A stretch of DNA of 64,000 bases from Nonomuraea sp. NBC_00507 (GTDB taxonomy: Bacteria; Actinomycetota; Actinomycetes; Streptosporangiales; Streptosporangiaceae). The position numbers were made by a program, and so were the translations under genes. The notes below the pieces were generated by a model. The model searched no databases, was not told the DNA's origin, and saw nothing but the letters and a program-made list of their open reading frames with translations. Positions 24,056 to 31,954 of the stretch are shown here, piece by piece (position 1 is the stretch's first letter; each line of letters opens with the position of its first letter). The stretch is from contig NZ_CP107854.1 in NCBI RefSeq assembly GCF_036013525.1, positions 134,863-198,862 of the forward strand. Direction: 5' to 3'.

Positions 24056-24554
24056 AAGGCAACCGCCTGCGCTGGCAGGCCACCGCCGCGGCAGAGCTGC
24101 GCGAGCGCAACTCACCGAGGGATGGGCCGGCGGCCGGCGCGTGCGGGTACGCCAAGCCACCTTCACCGACCTGTCCGCCATCGCCGACCTCGTCCCGCTG
24201 GCCGGGGTACGGCTGGAGGACGCCCTGGCCGAAGCGGTCCGCGACGGCTTTAGCGGCGCTGCCCTGCCTGCGGGCATCCGAGCAGGGCAGCCCGGTTTCC
24301 AACACCACATGGCCACGCAGTTCCTCGGGCACCGCGACCTGGTGCGCGCCTACCTGCACGCCTCCCTTAGGGCATCGCGGCCGCCGCGGAAAGGGCATTG
24401 GATCGAAGCGTTGATGCTGCCCATCGCTGCTTGCCGGTCGAGCACACCAGCCTGGTCGACGGCCCGCCGGGAGGGCGGGGCGTGCCGTCCGTGGTCGGCG
24501 TGGGATGGCGTGCGGGTGCGGCAGCTGGTCGATGCCGGCTGCGGTCACCGGTGA
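24048..24554 (+). CDS. GNAT-like acetyltransferase, probably truncated
   Basis: A 168-aa frame whose ATG overlaps the deformylase stop. Residues 25-100 resemble the start of a GNAT domain (VRVRQATFTDLSAIADLVPLAG, then HRDLVRAYLHASL). The acetyl-CoA loop is not visible, and the C-terminal 50 residues look out of frame. Only about 55 bp separate its stop from an IS3-family element, so insertion-linked decay is likely. Confidence 0.5.
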   Translation: MSKRQPPALAGHRRGRAARAQLTEGWAGGRRVRVRQATFTDLSAIADLVPLAGVRLEDALAEAVRDGFSGAALPAGIRAGQPGFQHHMATQFLGHRDLVRAYLHASLRASRPPRKGHWIEALMLPIAACRSSTPAWSTARREGGACRPWSAWDGVRVRQLVDAGCGHR

Positions 24555-24610
24555 GCTCAGCGCCGGCGCACCGGTGGGTGCCAGCGCCGAGCACGCTGCG
24601 CCGCCCCTCT

Positions 24611-24632
24611 GTGTCAAGCTCAAGTGAGACAG
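24611..24632 (+). repeat. IS3-family left inverted repeat
   Basis: Matches the right end at 26166-26186 over about 20 positions with one inserted base and one mismatch. Confidence 0.8.
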
Positions 24633-24688
24633 ATGGGACTAAAGTTCCTTAACTGACATGAGTAGGGCGAGAACGGGTATCCACCGCA

Positions 24689-25114
24689 GTGACCATGACC
24701 AGCCATGACCTCCAGCGCGGCACCGGGCCGCGTGCCGACCGGCCCAAGCGGCGGACCTTCACCGCCGCCTACAAGCTGCAGATCGTCGAGGAGTACGACG
24801 CGGCGCCGGACGGCACCAAGGGCGCGATCCTGCGCCGGGAAGGGCTGTATGAGTCCAGCATCTCGCTGTGGCGGCGCCAGCGTGACAACGGCGAGCTGGC
24901 CTCCGCCACCGGCCCGGTCAATGCACCCCGGGCCCGCAAGACGCCCGAGCAGCTGGAGTTGGAGCGGCTGCGTAAGGAGAACGCGGCGTTGACGCGGGAC
25001 AAGGCGCGGGCGGAGAAGAAGCTGGCGCAGACCGAGGCCGCCCTGGACATCATGGGAAAAGGTTTCGCGCTCTTGGAAATGATCTCCGAGAGCGCGGAGA
25101 ACGAGCCGTCGTGA
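24689..25114 (+). CDS. IS3-family transposase OrfA
   Basis: A 141-aa protein with an N-terminal helix-turn-helix (FTAAYKLQIVEEYDAA, then GAILRREGLYESSISLWRRQ) and a C-terminal Leu-zipper-like helix (TPEQLELERLRKENAALTRD), the standard OrfA plan. The GTG start is followed by a second ATG two codons later. It overlaps OrfB by 4 nt (GTGA), consistent with coupled translation. Confidence 0.9.
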   Translation: MTMTSHDLQRGTGPRADRPKRRTFTAAYKLQIVEEYDAAPDGTKGAILRREGLYESSISLWRRQRDNGELASATGPVNAPRARKTPEQLELERLRKENAALTRDKARAEKKLAQTEAALDIMGKGFALLEMISESAENEPS

Positions 25115-26145
25115 CCACGGTCCGGCGCGAGACGCTGGACCTGTTGCTGGCCGCCTGCCTGCCGATCGCAGTCTGCTGTGCGCTGACCGGGATTCCCCGG
25201 GGCTCCTACTACCGCAGCCTGCGTCCGCGGCCCGAGCGCGCGCCGGCGCCACGTCCGGCGCCGCCGAACAAGCTGACCGCGGCCGAGCGTGAGGAGTTGG
25301 TCGTGGTCTTGAACAGCCCGCGCTTCGTCGACAAGGCTCCCCGCCAGGTGTGGGCCGCGCTGCTGGACGAGGGCATCTACCTGGCGTCGGTGTCGACCAT
25401 GTACCGGCTGCTGCGCGAGCGCGATCAGGTCCGCGAGCGCCGTGCCCAGGCCCGCCACGAGGCCCGTAAGAAGCCTTATCTGGCCGCCCGCGCCCCGAAC
25501 GAGATCTGGTCGTGGGACATCACCAAGCTGCCCGGCCCGGCGACGCGCCAGTTCTACGACCTGTACGTGATGATCGACATCTTCTCCCGCTACGTCGTGC
25601 ACTGGGAGATCCACCTGCGCGAATCGGGTGAACTGGCCCGGCAGTTCATGGAGAACTCCCTGATTGCCAACGGCGGGATCGCCCCCCAGACGATCCACTC
25701 CGACAACGGCACCTCGATGACCTCCAAGCCGGTCACCGACCTGCTGGCCACCTTGGACATCATCAAGTCCCACTCCCGGCCGAAGGTCAGCAACGACAAC
25801 CCTTACAGCGAGGCGGCGTTCAAGACCCTCAAGTACTGCCCGGTGTTCCCCGAACGGTTCGGCTCCCTGGCCGAGGCCGAGACGTTCTGCCACCACTTCT
25901 TCGGCTACTACAACCACGAGCATTACCACGCCGGCCTGGGCCTGCACACACCATTCACCGTGCACATCGGCACCGCCCCGGCCATCCAGGACCGGCGTGA
26001 GCAGATGGTCGAACGCTTCCGCATGGCCAATCCACACCGGTTCACCCGCACGCCGCGACTGCCCAAGATCCCAACGGTCGCCTACATCAACCAGCCCGAA
26101 GAAGACCAGAACAGCGCATCCACGCCCGCGCAGGAGGCTGCCTAG
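25111..26145 (+). CDS. IS3-family transposase OrfB, DDE integrase core
   Basis: A 344-aa protein with the rve/DDE catalytic core: first Asp in EIWSWDITKL, second Asp in IHSDNGTSM and Glu in NPYSEAAFKTLKY, spaced as in IS3-family transposases. Length is normal and the frame is intact, so the element could be active together with OrfA. Confidence 0.92.
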   Translation: MTTVRRETLDLLLAACLPIAVCCALTGIPRGSYYRSLRPRPERAPAPRPAPPNKLTAAEREELVVVLNSPRFVDKAPRQVWAALLDEGIYLASVSTMYRLLRERDQVRERRAQARHEARKKPYLAARAPNEIWSWDITKLPGPATRQFYDLYVMIDIFSRYVVHWEIHLRESGELARQFMENSLIANGGIAPQTIHSDNGTSMTSKPVTDLLATLDIIKSHSRPKVSNDNPYSEAAFKTLKYCPVFPERFGSLAEAETFCHHFFGYYNHEHYHAGLGLHTPFTVHIGTAPAIQDRREQMVERFRMANPHRFTRTPRLPKIPTVAYINQPEEDQNSASTPAQEAA

Positions 26146-26165
26146 CGATCATCTCGGCAGAGTCC

Positions 26166-26186
26166 CTGTCGCACTTGACTTGACAC
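26166..26186 (-). repeat. IS3-family right inverted repeat
   Basis: Inverted counterpart of the left end; begins 20 bp after the OrfB stop codon. Confidence 0.8.
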
Positions 26187-26257
26187 CTACCGCGCGTGCA
26201 CGGCGCTCGCCGCGGTGACGCCCTGCTCGGCGTCCCTGCCGGGCTGGGCACAAAGAA

Positions 26258-26287
26258 GGCGTCCGGCCCTGGTTAGGGCAGGACGCC
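26258..26287 (-). terminator. Hairpin after glutamine amidotransferase gene
   Basis: A 7-bp stem GGCGTCC/GGACGCC with an inner GGCCCT/AGGGC-like pairing, 40 bp beyond the stop codon of the minus-strand gene. Confidence 0.55.
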
Positions 26288-26328
26288 GTAGGGGCTTGCC
26301 CGGACCCACGCCCGGGGCGGCCCTGCGG

Positions 26329-27252
26329 TTAGCTGGCGTGGGAGAACAGCCAGCGCGGCGGGTCGTCGTCGGCGATGGTGTGGCGGATCTGGGCCTGGTC
26401 GGTGAGTCGGTCACGGGTGGTGAAGCCGCGCCAGACCCAGGTAGCCACGCGGGCGGTCACGTCCCTGGCGCGAGCGGTGGGGATAAAGGACGTGCACGAG
26501 CTGATGGTGACGGCGGTCTTGGCGCGCCGGATTACCAGCCAGGTGCCCTCGGGCAGCATGACGGGCGCGTTCATGCGGACGAAGGTCTGTTTGGCGACAG
26601 TGCGCAGCCAGCCCGGGTTGGAGGCCCAGAACAGGTTGCCCTCGTCGTCGGTGGCCACGGCGAGCGGGGACAGCGCGGCGCGGGCGAGATACAGGTGCCG
26701 GGGGTGATCCAGGTCAGCCCAGGCCAGTGCAGCACGGCCGCGCAGGTCCCGCAGCACCTCCAGCGGGTCGGCCTCGGCCAGGGCCTCGAAGATGGCCTGG
26801 GAGTCGGTCTGGTCCGCCGAGCGGGGCAGACCGTAGCGCATCCGGAGGTCGAAGGCGTCGATGTCGCCGTTATGCGTGCCGACGATGCTTCCGGCCAGGA
26901 GCGGAGCGGCGTTGGACAGGCGGGTAGCCGAGCCCTGGGTGGCCCAGCGGGTGTGGCCGATCACGATGGCGGCGCGGTCCAGGTCGTGGGAGAGCGTGGG
27001 CCGCCACAGGCGGCGGAAGCTGCCCACACGCTTGACGATGCGGCAGCCGTCGAGCGTGATGTCGCTCTTGGCAGCCAGGCACTGTTCACCGTCGAAGGCG
27101 TCGGGTGCGCTGGTCTGAGTACGGAGGAACGCCAGGCCACTGGCGTCCAGGCCGCGCTCCTGGGCCAGCCGTCCGAGGAGGGTCAGTGCTGTCGAGGCCC
27201 GTTGAGGGTGCGTGGCGGCGGAGTTGCGGACCAGTCCGAACAGTCCACACAT
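26329..27252 (-). CDS. Stand-alone class II glutamine amidotransferase domain protein
   Basis: A 307-aa protein beginning MCGLFGLV, so Cys2 is the N-terminal nucleophile after Met removal. It has GHTRWATQGS near residue 98, GTHNGDIDAF near 127 and TDSQAIFEAL near 148, the standard Ntn-hydrolase glutaminase residues. No isomerase, synthetase or PRTase domain follows, so the ammonia acceptor is unknown. The protein may also be an amidohydrolase rather than a true amidotransferase. Its start overlaps the upstream gene. An AT-rich box lies upstream of the operon's first gene at 27990. Confidence 0.85.
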   Translation of the reverse strand: MCGLFGLVRNSAATHPQRASTALTLLGRLAQERGLDASGLAFLRTQTSAPDAFDGEQCLAAKSDITLDGCRIVKRVGSFRRLWRPTLSHDLDRAAIVIGHTRWATQGSATRLSNAAPLLAGSIVGTHNGDIDAFDLRMRYGLPRSADQTDSQAIFEALAEADPLEVLRDLRGRAALAWADLDHPRHLYLARAALSPLAVATDDEGNLFWASNPGWLRTVAKQTFVRMNAPVMLPEGTWLVIRRAKTAVTISSCTSFIPTARARDVTARVATWVWRGFTTRDRLTDQAQIRHTIADDDPPRWLFSHAS

Positions 27253-27572
27253 GGGGTACGTCGCTTTCTACGCTCTGGTGGGGAGCGTCGGGTCGTGCTG
27301 GGGGTCTTGTCGGTCAGGTTGCGGGCGCGGTTGGCCACGTAGGGGTAGGTCTTGGGGTCGAGGTGGCCGTGCTTGTACAGAAGGTCGGCCACCAGGTGAG
27401 GGGGTAGAGCGGCCAGCTCGCGGACGGCGCAATCGAGCACCGAGCCTTGGGAGACGTGCAGGGCGGCGGCCAGGTCGCGCAGTTGCTCGCGTGCGCGGTC
27501 GCTGATGTCCAGCGACCGCTGGCGCAGCGGGCTGTCGATGTTCTGGCGGTTGACGACGGGGTTACGCGGCAC
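27183..27572 (-). CDS. Small possible DNA-binding protein
   Basis: A 129-aa protein whose core (LDISDRAREQLRDLAAALHVSQGSVLDCAVRE) resembles a ribbon-helix-helix or short helix-turn-helix segment. A Lys/Arg-rich tail (TRRSPPERRKRRTPC) follows and runs 70 bp into the amidotransferase gene. The GTG start overlaps the upstream gene by 11 bp and has no strong binding site, so the start is uncertain. Confidence 0.55.
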   Translation of the reverse strand: MPRNPVVNRQNIDSPLRQRSLDISDRAREQLRDLAAALHVSQGSVLDCAVRELAALPPHLVADLLYKHGHLDPKTYPYVANRARNLTDKTPSTTRRSPPERRKRRTPCVDCSDWSATPPPRTLNGPRQH

Positions 27573-27990
27573 GGGTTCGCAGCCAATCGCCGGAGGGAAC
27601 ACGCAGGTGCTCCGCGTAGGTGAAGTAGGTGCTGCCGCCCTCGTAGATCCAGGCGCGGGTTTCCTGCCAGTCACCCTCAGGTTGAGTGAGGTAGTGCGCA
27701 AGGCAGACCTTTCGGTTGTACAGGCCCGCACCGTTGGGGCGCACGCCCTCCAGCGCGTCGAGCCGCCGCAGCAGCTGCGGGTACGTCTCGGGCTCAGGGA
27801 TCACCAGGGTACCGATGACCTCGTCGGCGACATCACCGCTGGCGCGTACGTAGGGCAGGCCGTTGGCGTACAGCACGAAGCCCGGCGCACGTGCGCCGTC
27901 GTACTCTGCGCTGATACGGCCCTCGAACAGGCGGTGGTTGCCCTGACCGGGGCGCAGTGTGCCATACACGAAGAAGGGGAGTCGTTCCAC
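27562..27990 (-). CDS. Gamma-glutamylcyclotransferase-like (AIG2 fold) protein
   Basis: A 142-aa protein with the AIG2/GGCT signature LPFFVYGTLRPGQGNH at the N-terminus and, later, the acidic region LRRLDALEGV, which places the family's catalytic Glu. Length fits the single-domain family. The GTG start is set by GAGGATC 4 nt upstream. Enzymes of this fold cyclise gamma-glutamyl amines to 5-oxoproline. Pairing with a glutamine amidotransferase two genes downstream suggests glutamyl or amide chemistry, but no pathway is clear. Confidence 0.8.
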   Translation of the reverse strand: MERLPFFVYGTLRPGQGNHRLFEGRISAEYDGARAPGFVLYANGLPYVRASGDVADEVIGTLVIPEPETYPQLLRRLDALEGVRPNGAGLYNRKVCLAHYLTQPEGDWQETRAWIYEGGSTYFTYAEHLRVPSGDWLRTRAA

Positions 27991-28027
27991 GGCGATCCTC
28001 CAAACCACCGCTTGTAACCACTTATTT

Positions 28028-28043
28028 CTATTAGAATACATCA
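28028..28043 (-). promoter_or_regulatory. TGATGTATT-class box
   Basis: Minus strand reads TGATGTATTCTAATAG, 38 bp upstream of the GTG of the cyclotransferase-like gene. Confidence 0.65.
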
Positions 28044-28184
28044 TTCACGAAGAGAGATCAACCCCCCTTCTCGAGCGGCTCCCCAAACAGCCCCGCCGCA
28101 CTTGAGCAGCTCGTCATCGACGTCGGCGCTGCAGGGGCGTCCCCGCCGGTGGGTTTCCCGGCCGGGTGTCACGTCCCTCTGGTC

Positions 28185-28991
28185 TTAGATGTTGGCGGCT
28201 CGGCCGGCGGCCCGCTGGCCGCGAGGTCGAGGGGTTGCGGGGGGCAGGACACCTTCCATGTGGATCACGCGGCGGCCGTCGATCAGTTCGTCACGCGCCT
28301 TGAGGAACGGCTGGTGCGGCCCCAGCAGCAACTCCCGTTCGTCCCTCTTGCACGGGACGCCAGAGGCGTTGACGTCGAGCGCTCGGGTGCCGACTGGGAG
28401 GTGCCAGTAGATGAACACGTCACCGAACACCTCGGAAGGGGCGTGATCGACCGTGAGGGAGACGAACCGGTCCTGCGTGACCGTCTGCCCGACTCCTGAT
28501 CCGACTGGGCCGTAGATCTGCTCAGCGACCGCGGCTGGGACGGCCTGTGCCGCCTTCGTTTGCGTGGTCAACTTGGACCGGTTGACCGCGCGCTTGAGGG
28601 CGGCCACCTGCTGGCGCATAAGACGCACGTAGTCGCGGTCGTCGGCGAGGTGATCGGGCACCTGGTAGCCATTCTGTACGAATTGGTTGATCGACGCGGA
28701 TTCGCCGCCGGTGTAGGCCGACAATGCCTGGCGCTCGGCGCGATAGAGCCCAGCGGCGTTGGGTGGGTCCGGCTGGTCGGCGCCGGCGAGGATCCGGGCG
28801 GCCGTGACGCCCTCCTGTGCGTCGGCCACCCGCTGGTGCGCGGCTGCGATCGCTTGTGCGTCTCCGGTGGCCTCGGTGGCCTCGAGGGCGCGGCGGGCGC
28901 GGCATAACCGTTGGCGGGCGGTCTGCGCGTCGCGGCTGCTGGTATGGCCGCCGGGGCAGCGGCGGCCACCTTCGGCGCGTGAACGGCACAC
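28185..28991 (-). CDS. ADP-ribosyltransferase (VIP2/Alt-like)
   Basis: A 268-aa protein. The C-terminal 150 residues follow the R-S-E class of ADP-ribosyltransferases: the Ser-rich strand DRFVSLTVDH near residue 158 and the catalytic ExE in KRDERELLLG near 215, preceded by INQFVQNGY. The N-terminus MCRSRAEGGRRCPGG carries a short Cys motif seen in actinobacterial phage and plasmid proteins, followed by a coiled helical region. No signal peptide is visible, so the target is probably intracellular. Its own promoter is likely the TTGCATGCAA box about 120 bp upstream. Confidence 0.75.
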   Translation of the reverse strand: MCRSRAEGGRRCPGGHTSSRDAQTARQRLCRARRALEATEATGDAQAIAAAHQRVADAQEGVTAARILAGADQPDPPNAAGLYRAERQALSAYTGGESASINQFVQNGYQVPDHLADDRDYVRLMRQQVAALKRAVNRSKLTTQTKAAQAVPAAVAEQIYGPVGSGVGQTVTQDRFVSLTVDHAPSEVFGDVFIYWHLPVGTRALDVNASGVPCKRDERELLLGPHQPFLKARDELIDGRRVIHMEGVLPPATPRPRGQRAAGRAANI

Positions 28992-29108
28992 GAGAGCGTC
29001 CCTTCGCGTGGCGGTTGCGTGCGCGTACCCCGGTAGCCGGTGCCTGGGGACCGTCGATGCAGGTCAGCGGGCGAGGTCCGGTGGCACACCTTCTCCCGTA
29101 TAAGACTA

Positions 29109-29124
29109 ATTGCATGCAATACAC
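29109..29124 (-). promoter_or_regulatory. TTGCATGCAA-class box
   Basis: Minus strand reads GTGTATTGCATGCAAT with the perfect palindrome TTGCATGCAA, upstream of the ADP-ribosyltransferase gene. Confidence 0.6.
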
Positions 29125-29517
29125 GCAACAAGCGATTCCGGTGTCTACGGGCCGGGGTACGGAGTCGGTGGGCGAATCCCGTACGGGAGAGAGAACGATC
29201 CGACGATGTATGTGACAGGGATGACTTTCCGGAGGCCGTGATGCCCTGGGATTTCCGGCATGGGCTTGGCTGAGCACGGGTCAGGAAGACGACGTGGGAA
29301 TGAATCCCCGCTTCTTCTGAGGAGTCCGACGCCGTAAATGGCTGTGTGGCCGAGGCTAGGGACCCGGCCACAAGTCCGAGGTGTCCGGGGGAGAACTGTG
29401 CGGTGGTCGCAGAACCCAAGCCGTCCCGGGCCCGCCCGCGTGGGCCTGGCCGTCTTCATGGCCGGTGGCGTACGACGGGTGCGTTGATGGCGGGCGGGCC
29501 GCTGGGGACGCGTTGCG
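29125..29517. other. Intergenic stretch, no gene seen
   Basis: About 390 bp between divergent units. No frame with a binding site and a recognisable product was found. Confidence 0.4.
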
Positions 29518-29856
29518 CTAGGAGCCAGTGGGTTCGTTGTCGACGTCGTCAGGATCGGCGGTGTCGATCAGGTGAGCGGTGTGATCGACGACCTGCTGGA
29601 ACGTCCAGCTGGGGTTGAGGGCGCCCACTTGGATAAGGAGGAGCATGTGAGCCTGGGCGGCCTTGCCGCCCCATTCGTGGGTGTCGGGCAGACCTGCGAG
29701 CTGGGTGACGAACTGGTGCGCGCCTTCGAAGTGGGCAGCTTCGGCCGCGAGACCGGGGACGATTTTGTCGCGTACCTGGTCACGGAGCGTGTAGCCGGGC
29801 TGATCACCGTGAGGTTCGTCCAGCATCTCGGGGCGGTCGAGCATGGGGATCGGCAT
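29518..29856 (-). CDS. Hypothetical protein
   Basis: A 112-aa acidic protein (MPIPMLDRPEMLDEPHGDQP at the start). Helical segments include LRDQVRDKIVPGLAAEAAHF and AAQAHMLLLIQVGAL. The second of three in-frame ATGs is chosen because AAAGGAGA lies about 9 nt upstream. It is a single-gene unit directly behind a TGATGTATT-class box. No family is recognised. Confidence 0.6.
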   Translation of the reverse strand: MPIPMLDRPEMLDEPHGDQPGYTLRDQVRDKIVPGLAAEAAHFEGAHQFVTQLAGLPDTHEWGGKAAQAHMLLLIQVGALNPSWTFQQVVDHTAHLIDTADPDDVDNEPTGS

Positions 29857-29882
29857 GGGGAGTGTCTCCTTTCTCATTTTTT

Positions 29883-29898
29883 ATATTATAATACATCT
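29883..29898 (-). promoter_or_regulatory. TGATGTATT-class box
   Basis: Minus strand reads AGATGTATTATAATAT, 27 bp upstream of the chosen ATG. Confidence 0.65.
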
Positions 29899-30374
29899 AT
29901 CGGACGTTTTTGAGGTCGCGGCCGAGCCGAGTTCCCGCAGGCGCGGCTGACCGCGTCCCCAGAGGCGCTGCGCGGATTCCGTGGGGTCTGGCAGCGCACG
30001 CGGAAGCGAGGGCGGATCGGAGCCCGCGACCGGAGCGAGTTCGTTCGGCGGAAGAGGTGTTAAGGGTGGACGAGGTTCGCGTGACGATAGCCGAGCACAC
30101 CAACGATATAGGCGACTGGTGCCCCTTTTCGGGACGCGCGTTCTATGTATCGGTCGATGAGGCCGACGATCTACGAGGCGCAGACCTACGCCCTCAAGGG
30201 TGCAGCGCAGCGGCCATAGAAGGTGAGGGTGACGCGTAACACGCGTCTCAGGGGACGAGGTCTCATTCTCGGTTGGGCGCGCCGCTGGCTCACCGGCGGG
30301 GCCGGAGGGGCTCGGAGCGAACGGAGACAGATCGCAGGTCTCCCTAGTCGGACACGCTTTTTGCGCACGCTATG

Positions 30375-30625
30375 CGCCCACGTCGTCTCGAACGAGACCT
30401 TCGAGCTCATCTACGGCCGCGACGTGTTGAACGGGGTCATCGAGGACTACTGCGAGGTCCAGCCCACCAAGGTGGCCGCCGAGCAGGGCGAGGCGATCCA
30501 GGCGCCGCGTGCCGACCGCATTCGCGCGCCGCGAGAAGTTCGAGCCACTGGTAGCCACTGGTGGCGGTGGGGTCGGCGCTCGGCTACCCAGCCGAGGCGA
30601 ACCGCCGGCACTCTGCTTAGCGTGG
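30375..30625 (+). pseudogene. Fragment of the gene at 38055-39173
   Basis: The translation SNETFELIYGRDVLNGVIED matches SNETFERIYGRDVLDGLIED in the intact gene, and similarity continues through EQGEAIQA and the GYPAEA region at DNA level, but the frame breaks and the N-terminal two thirds are missing. It is a decayed partial duplication. Confidence 0.65.
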
Positions 30626-30649
30626 CCTGCTTCAGCAGCAAGGGGCGTG

Positions 30650-31498
30650 TCAGGGGAAGTCCGCCAGTCGGACTTCCTTCCGGCTACCGGGGAGGCCGAA
30701 CCGGTAGCCGTGGTCGTCCGCGACTGACTTGGCGCCGTCCAGGGCCCGCACCAGGCGGCGCAGCCTTGGGTAGGGCGAGGCGAGCGTCTTGTCGCGCAGG
30801 TATTCCTGCCGCAGCATGTCGATCACGTTCGCAGCCAGGTTGGCGCCTGCTCTCCGGTATGCCGCGTCGTGTGCGATCAACGGCGGGCCGCGCCAGGCGT
30901 CCCGCTGCCCGTCTGGCACCGGGTGGTAGACCACGAGGTGGTCGCGCCGGTGCATCGGCAGCGGTGCGGAGCCGAGGCCCTCGCCGTCGATCAGCGGCCC
31001 CAAGAGCAGGGCCGCGTGCTCGGTGTTGGGCACCTCCGCGTACTGCCGGAGCGTCGCATCCAGGAACCGGCCGGCGGCGGGCACCACCAGTACCGTGTGC
31101 CCGTTGAACGTGCCGTCGGGGTTCCAGTGCGGCCCGTCCCCGCCGTACAGGGTGCGCGCGCCGTTGCCGTTGGCTTCCAGGATTACTGCCTCCACGCGGG
31201 AGTCAATCCCGTACTCGGCCAGCGCGTAGTGCAGGGTGAGGCAGCCGTCCACGCAGTAGGCGGCGCTGGGGGCATCTTGGGCGACGTTCCACAGCCACAC
31301 CCCCGCCATGCCGACCAGTGGCAGTGCGTCCGGTGGTGCGGCCAGCATCAACTGGGTGACTGTCTCCACGCTGATCCGCGCACGGCCGCCCGGCACTTGC
31401 CGCCAATTGGGGCGGCGGCGCCGAGCGGACTTGTCCTTCTTCGGGTTCCGGCGGCGAGCCACGCCCTCGACGATAGACAGGGTTCCTGGACGCGCCAT
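30650..31498 (-). CDS. Papain/transglutaminase-like protein
   Basis: A 282-aa protein with a Cys-His-Asp order typical of transglutaminase-like folds: Cys in SAAYCVDGCLTLHYALAEYG, His in FNGHTVLVV and Asp in GRFLDATLRQYAEV. An Arg/Lys-rich N-terminus (RRRNPKKDKSARRRR) precedes the domain. The start is uncertain: an ATG is annotated, while a GTG 36 nt later has GAGG nearby. The domain could be a protease, amidase or acyl transferase acting on an unknown substrate. No partner is obvious. Confidence 0.6.
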   Translation of the reverse strand: MARPGTLSIVEGVARRRNPKKDKSARRRRPNWRQVPGGRARISVETVTQLMLAAPPDALPLVGMAGVWLWNVAQDAPSAAYCVDGCLTLHYALAEYGIDSRVEAVILEANGNGARTLYGGDGPHWNPDGTFNGHTVLVVPAAGRFLDATLRQYAEVPNTEHAALLLGPLIDGEGLGSAPLPMHRRDHLVVYHPVPDGQRDAWRGPPLIAHDAAYRRAGANLAANVIDMLRQEYLRDKTLASPYPRLRRLVRALDGAKSVADDHGYRFGLPGSRKEVRLADFP

Positions 31499-31954
31499 CA
31501 GCGCTGCCGAATTCGGTATGACCCGCGTACCTCGCGGCGAACCACCGCACCGCACGCTACGCACAGCACAGCACAGCACAGCAGTGCGGGGCGGGGCGGG
31601 GGGGCGGGGCCGGCCGACCGGCGGTTCGCGGCCAGGCGGGAGGGCCAGGTGCGATCGAGGACGCATCGGCCATATGATGCTCGGCGTGAGTGGGCGGTGC
31701 CTCGAGTCACCCTGCGAGCGTGGTGGCGCGCGGTTGTGGCGGTGGGGCCGGGCGGTGACGGGCCGCGAGGACCGTTTGTGGTGTCGGTGGCGACGTTCAC
31801 CTTGAGTGCCCGGTGACGCGACTCCTCGAGGGATGCCTGCGTCGGCGCGACCTAAGCGACCGATCTTCATGATCGGGTGTGGTGGCCTTCCTCGACAGTC
31901 CGAGGGCTCCAGGCTCACCGGCGGCCGCAGTGGCTGCCCAAAGGGCGGTCGCTG
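31499..31954. other. Gene-poor stretch with a short tandem repeat
   Basis: No convincing gene. A GCACA tandem repeat of about four units lies near 31560 and a copy of the GC palindrome (GGCTCACCGGCGGCCG) near 31913. Confidence 0.4.

Larger units (their letters stand above)
24611..26186 (+). mobile_element. IS3-family insertion sequence
   Basis: A 1.58-kb element with two overlapping transposase frames between imperfect terminal inverted repeats (left GTGTCAAGCTCAAGTG, right, read inward, GTGTCAAGTCAAGTG, followed on both sides by a GACAG-like pair). No target-site duplication is visible in the flanking bases, which suggests rearrangement after insertion or an old copy. Confidence 0.85.

Noticed and set aside
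24048..24554. Intact GNAT acetyltransferase
   Set aside because: The acetyl-CoA-binding motif is missing and the C-terminal part is out of character, so it is listed only as a probable truncation.
24600..26200. Target-site duplication of the IS3-family element
   Set aside because: Flanking bases on both sides do not match for 3 or 4 bp under either end definition.
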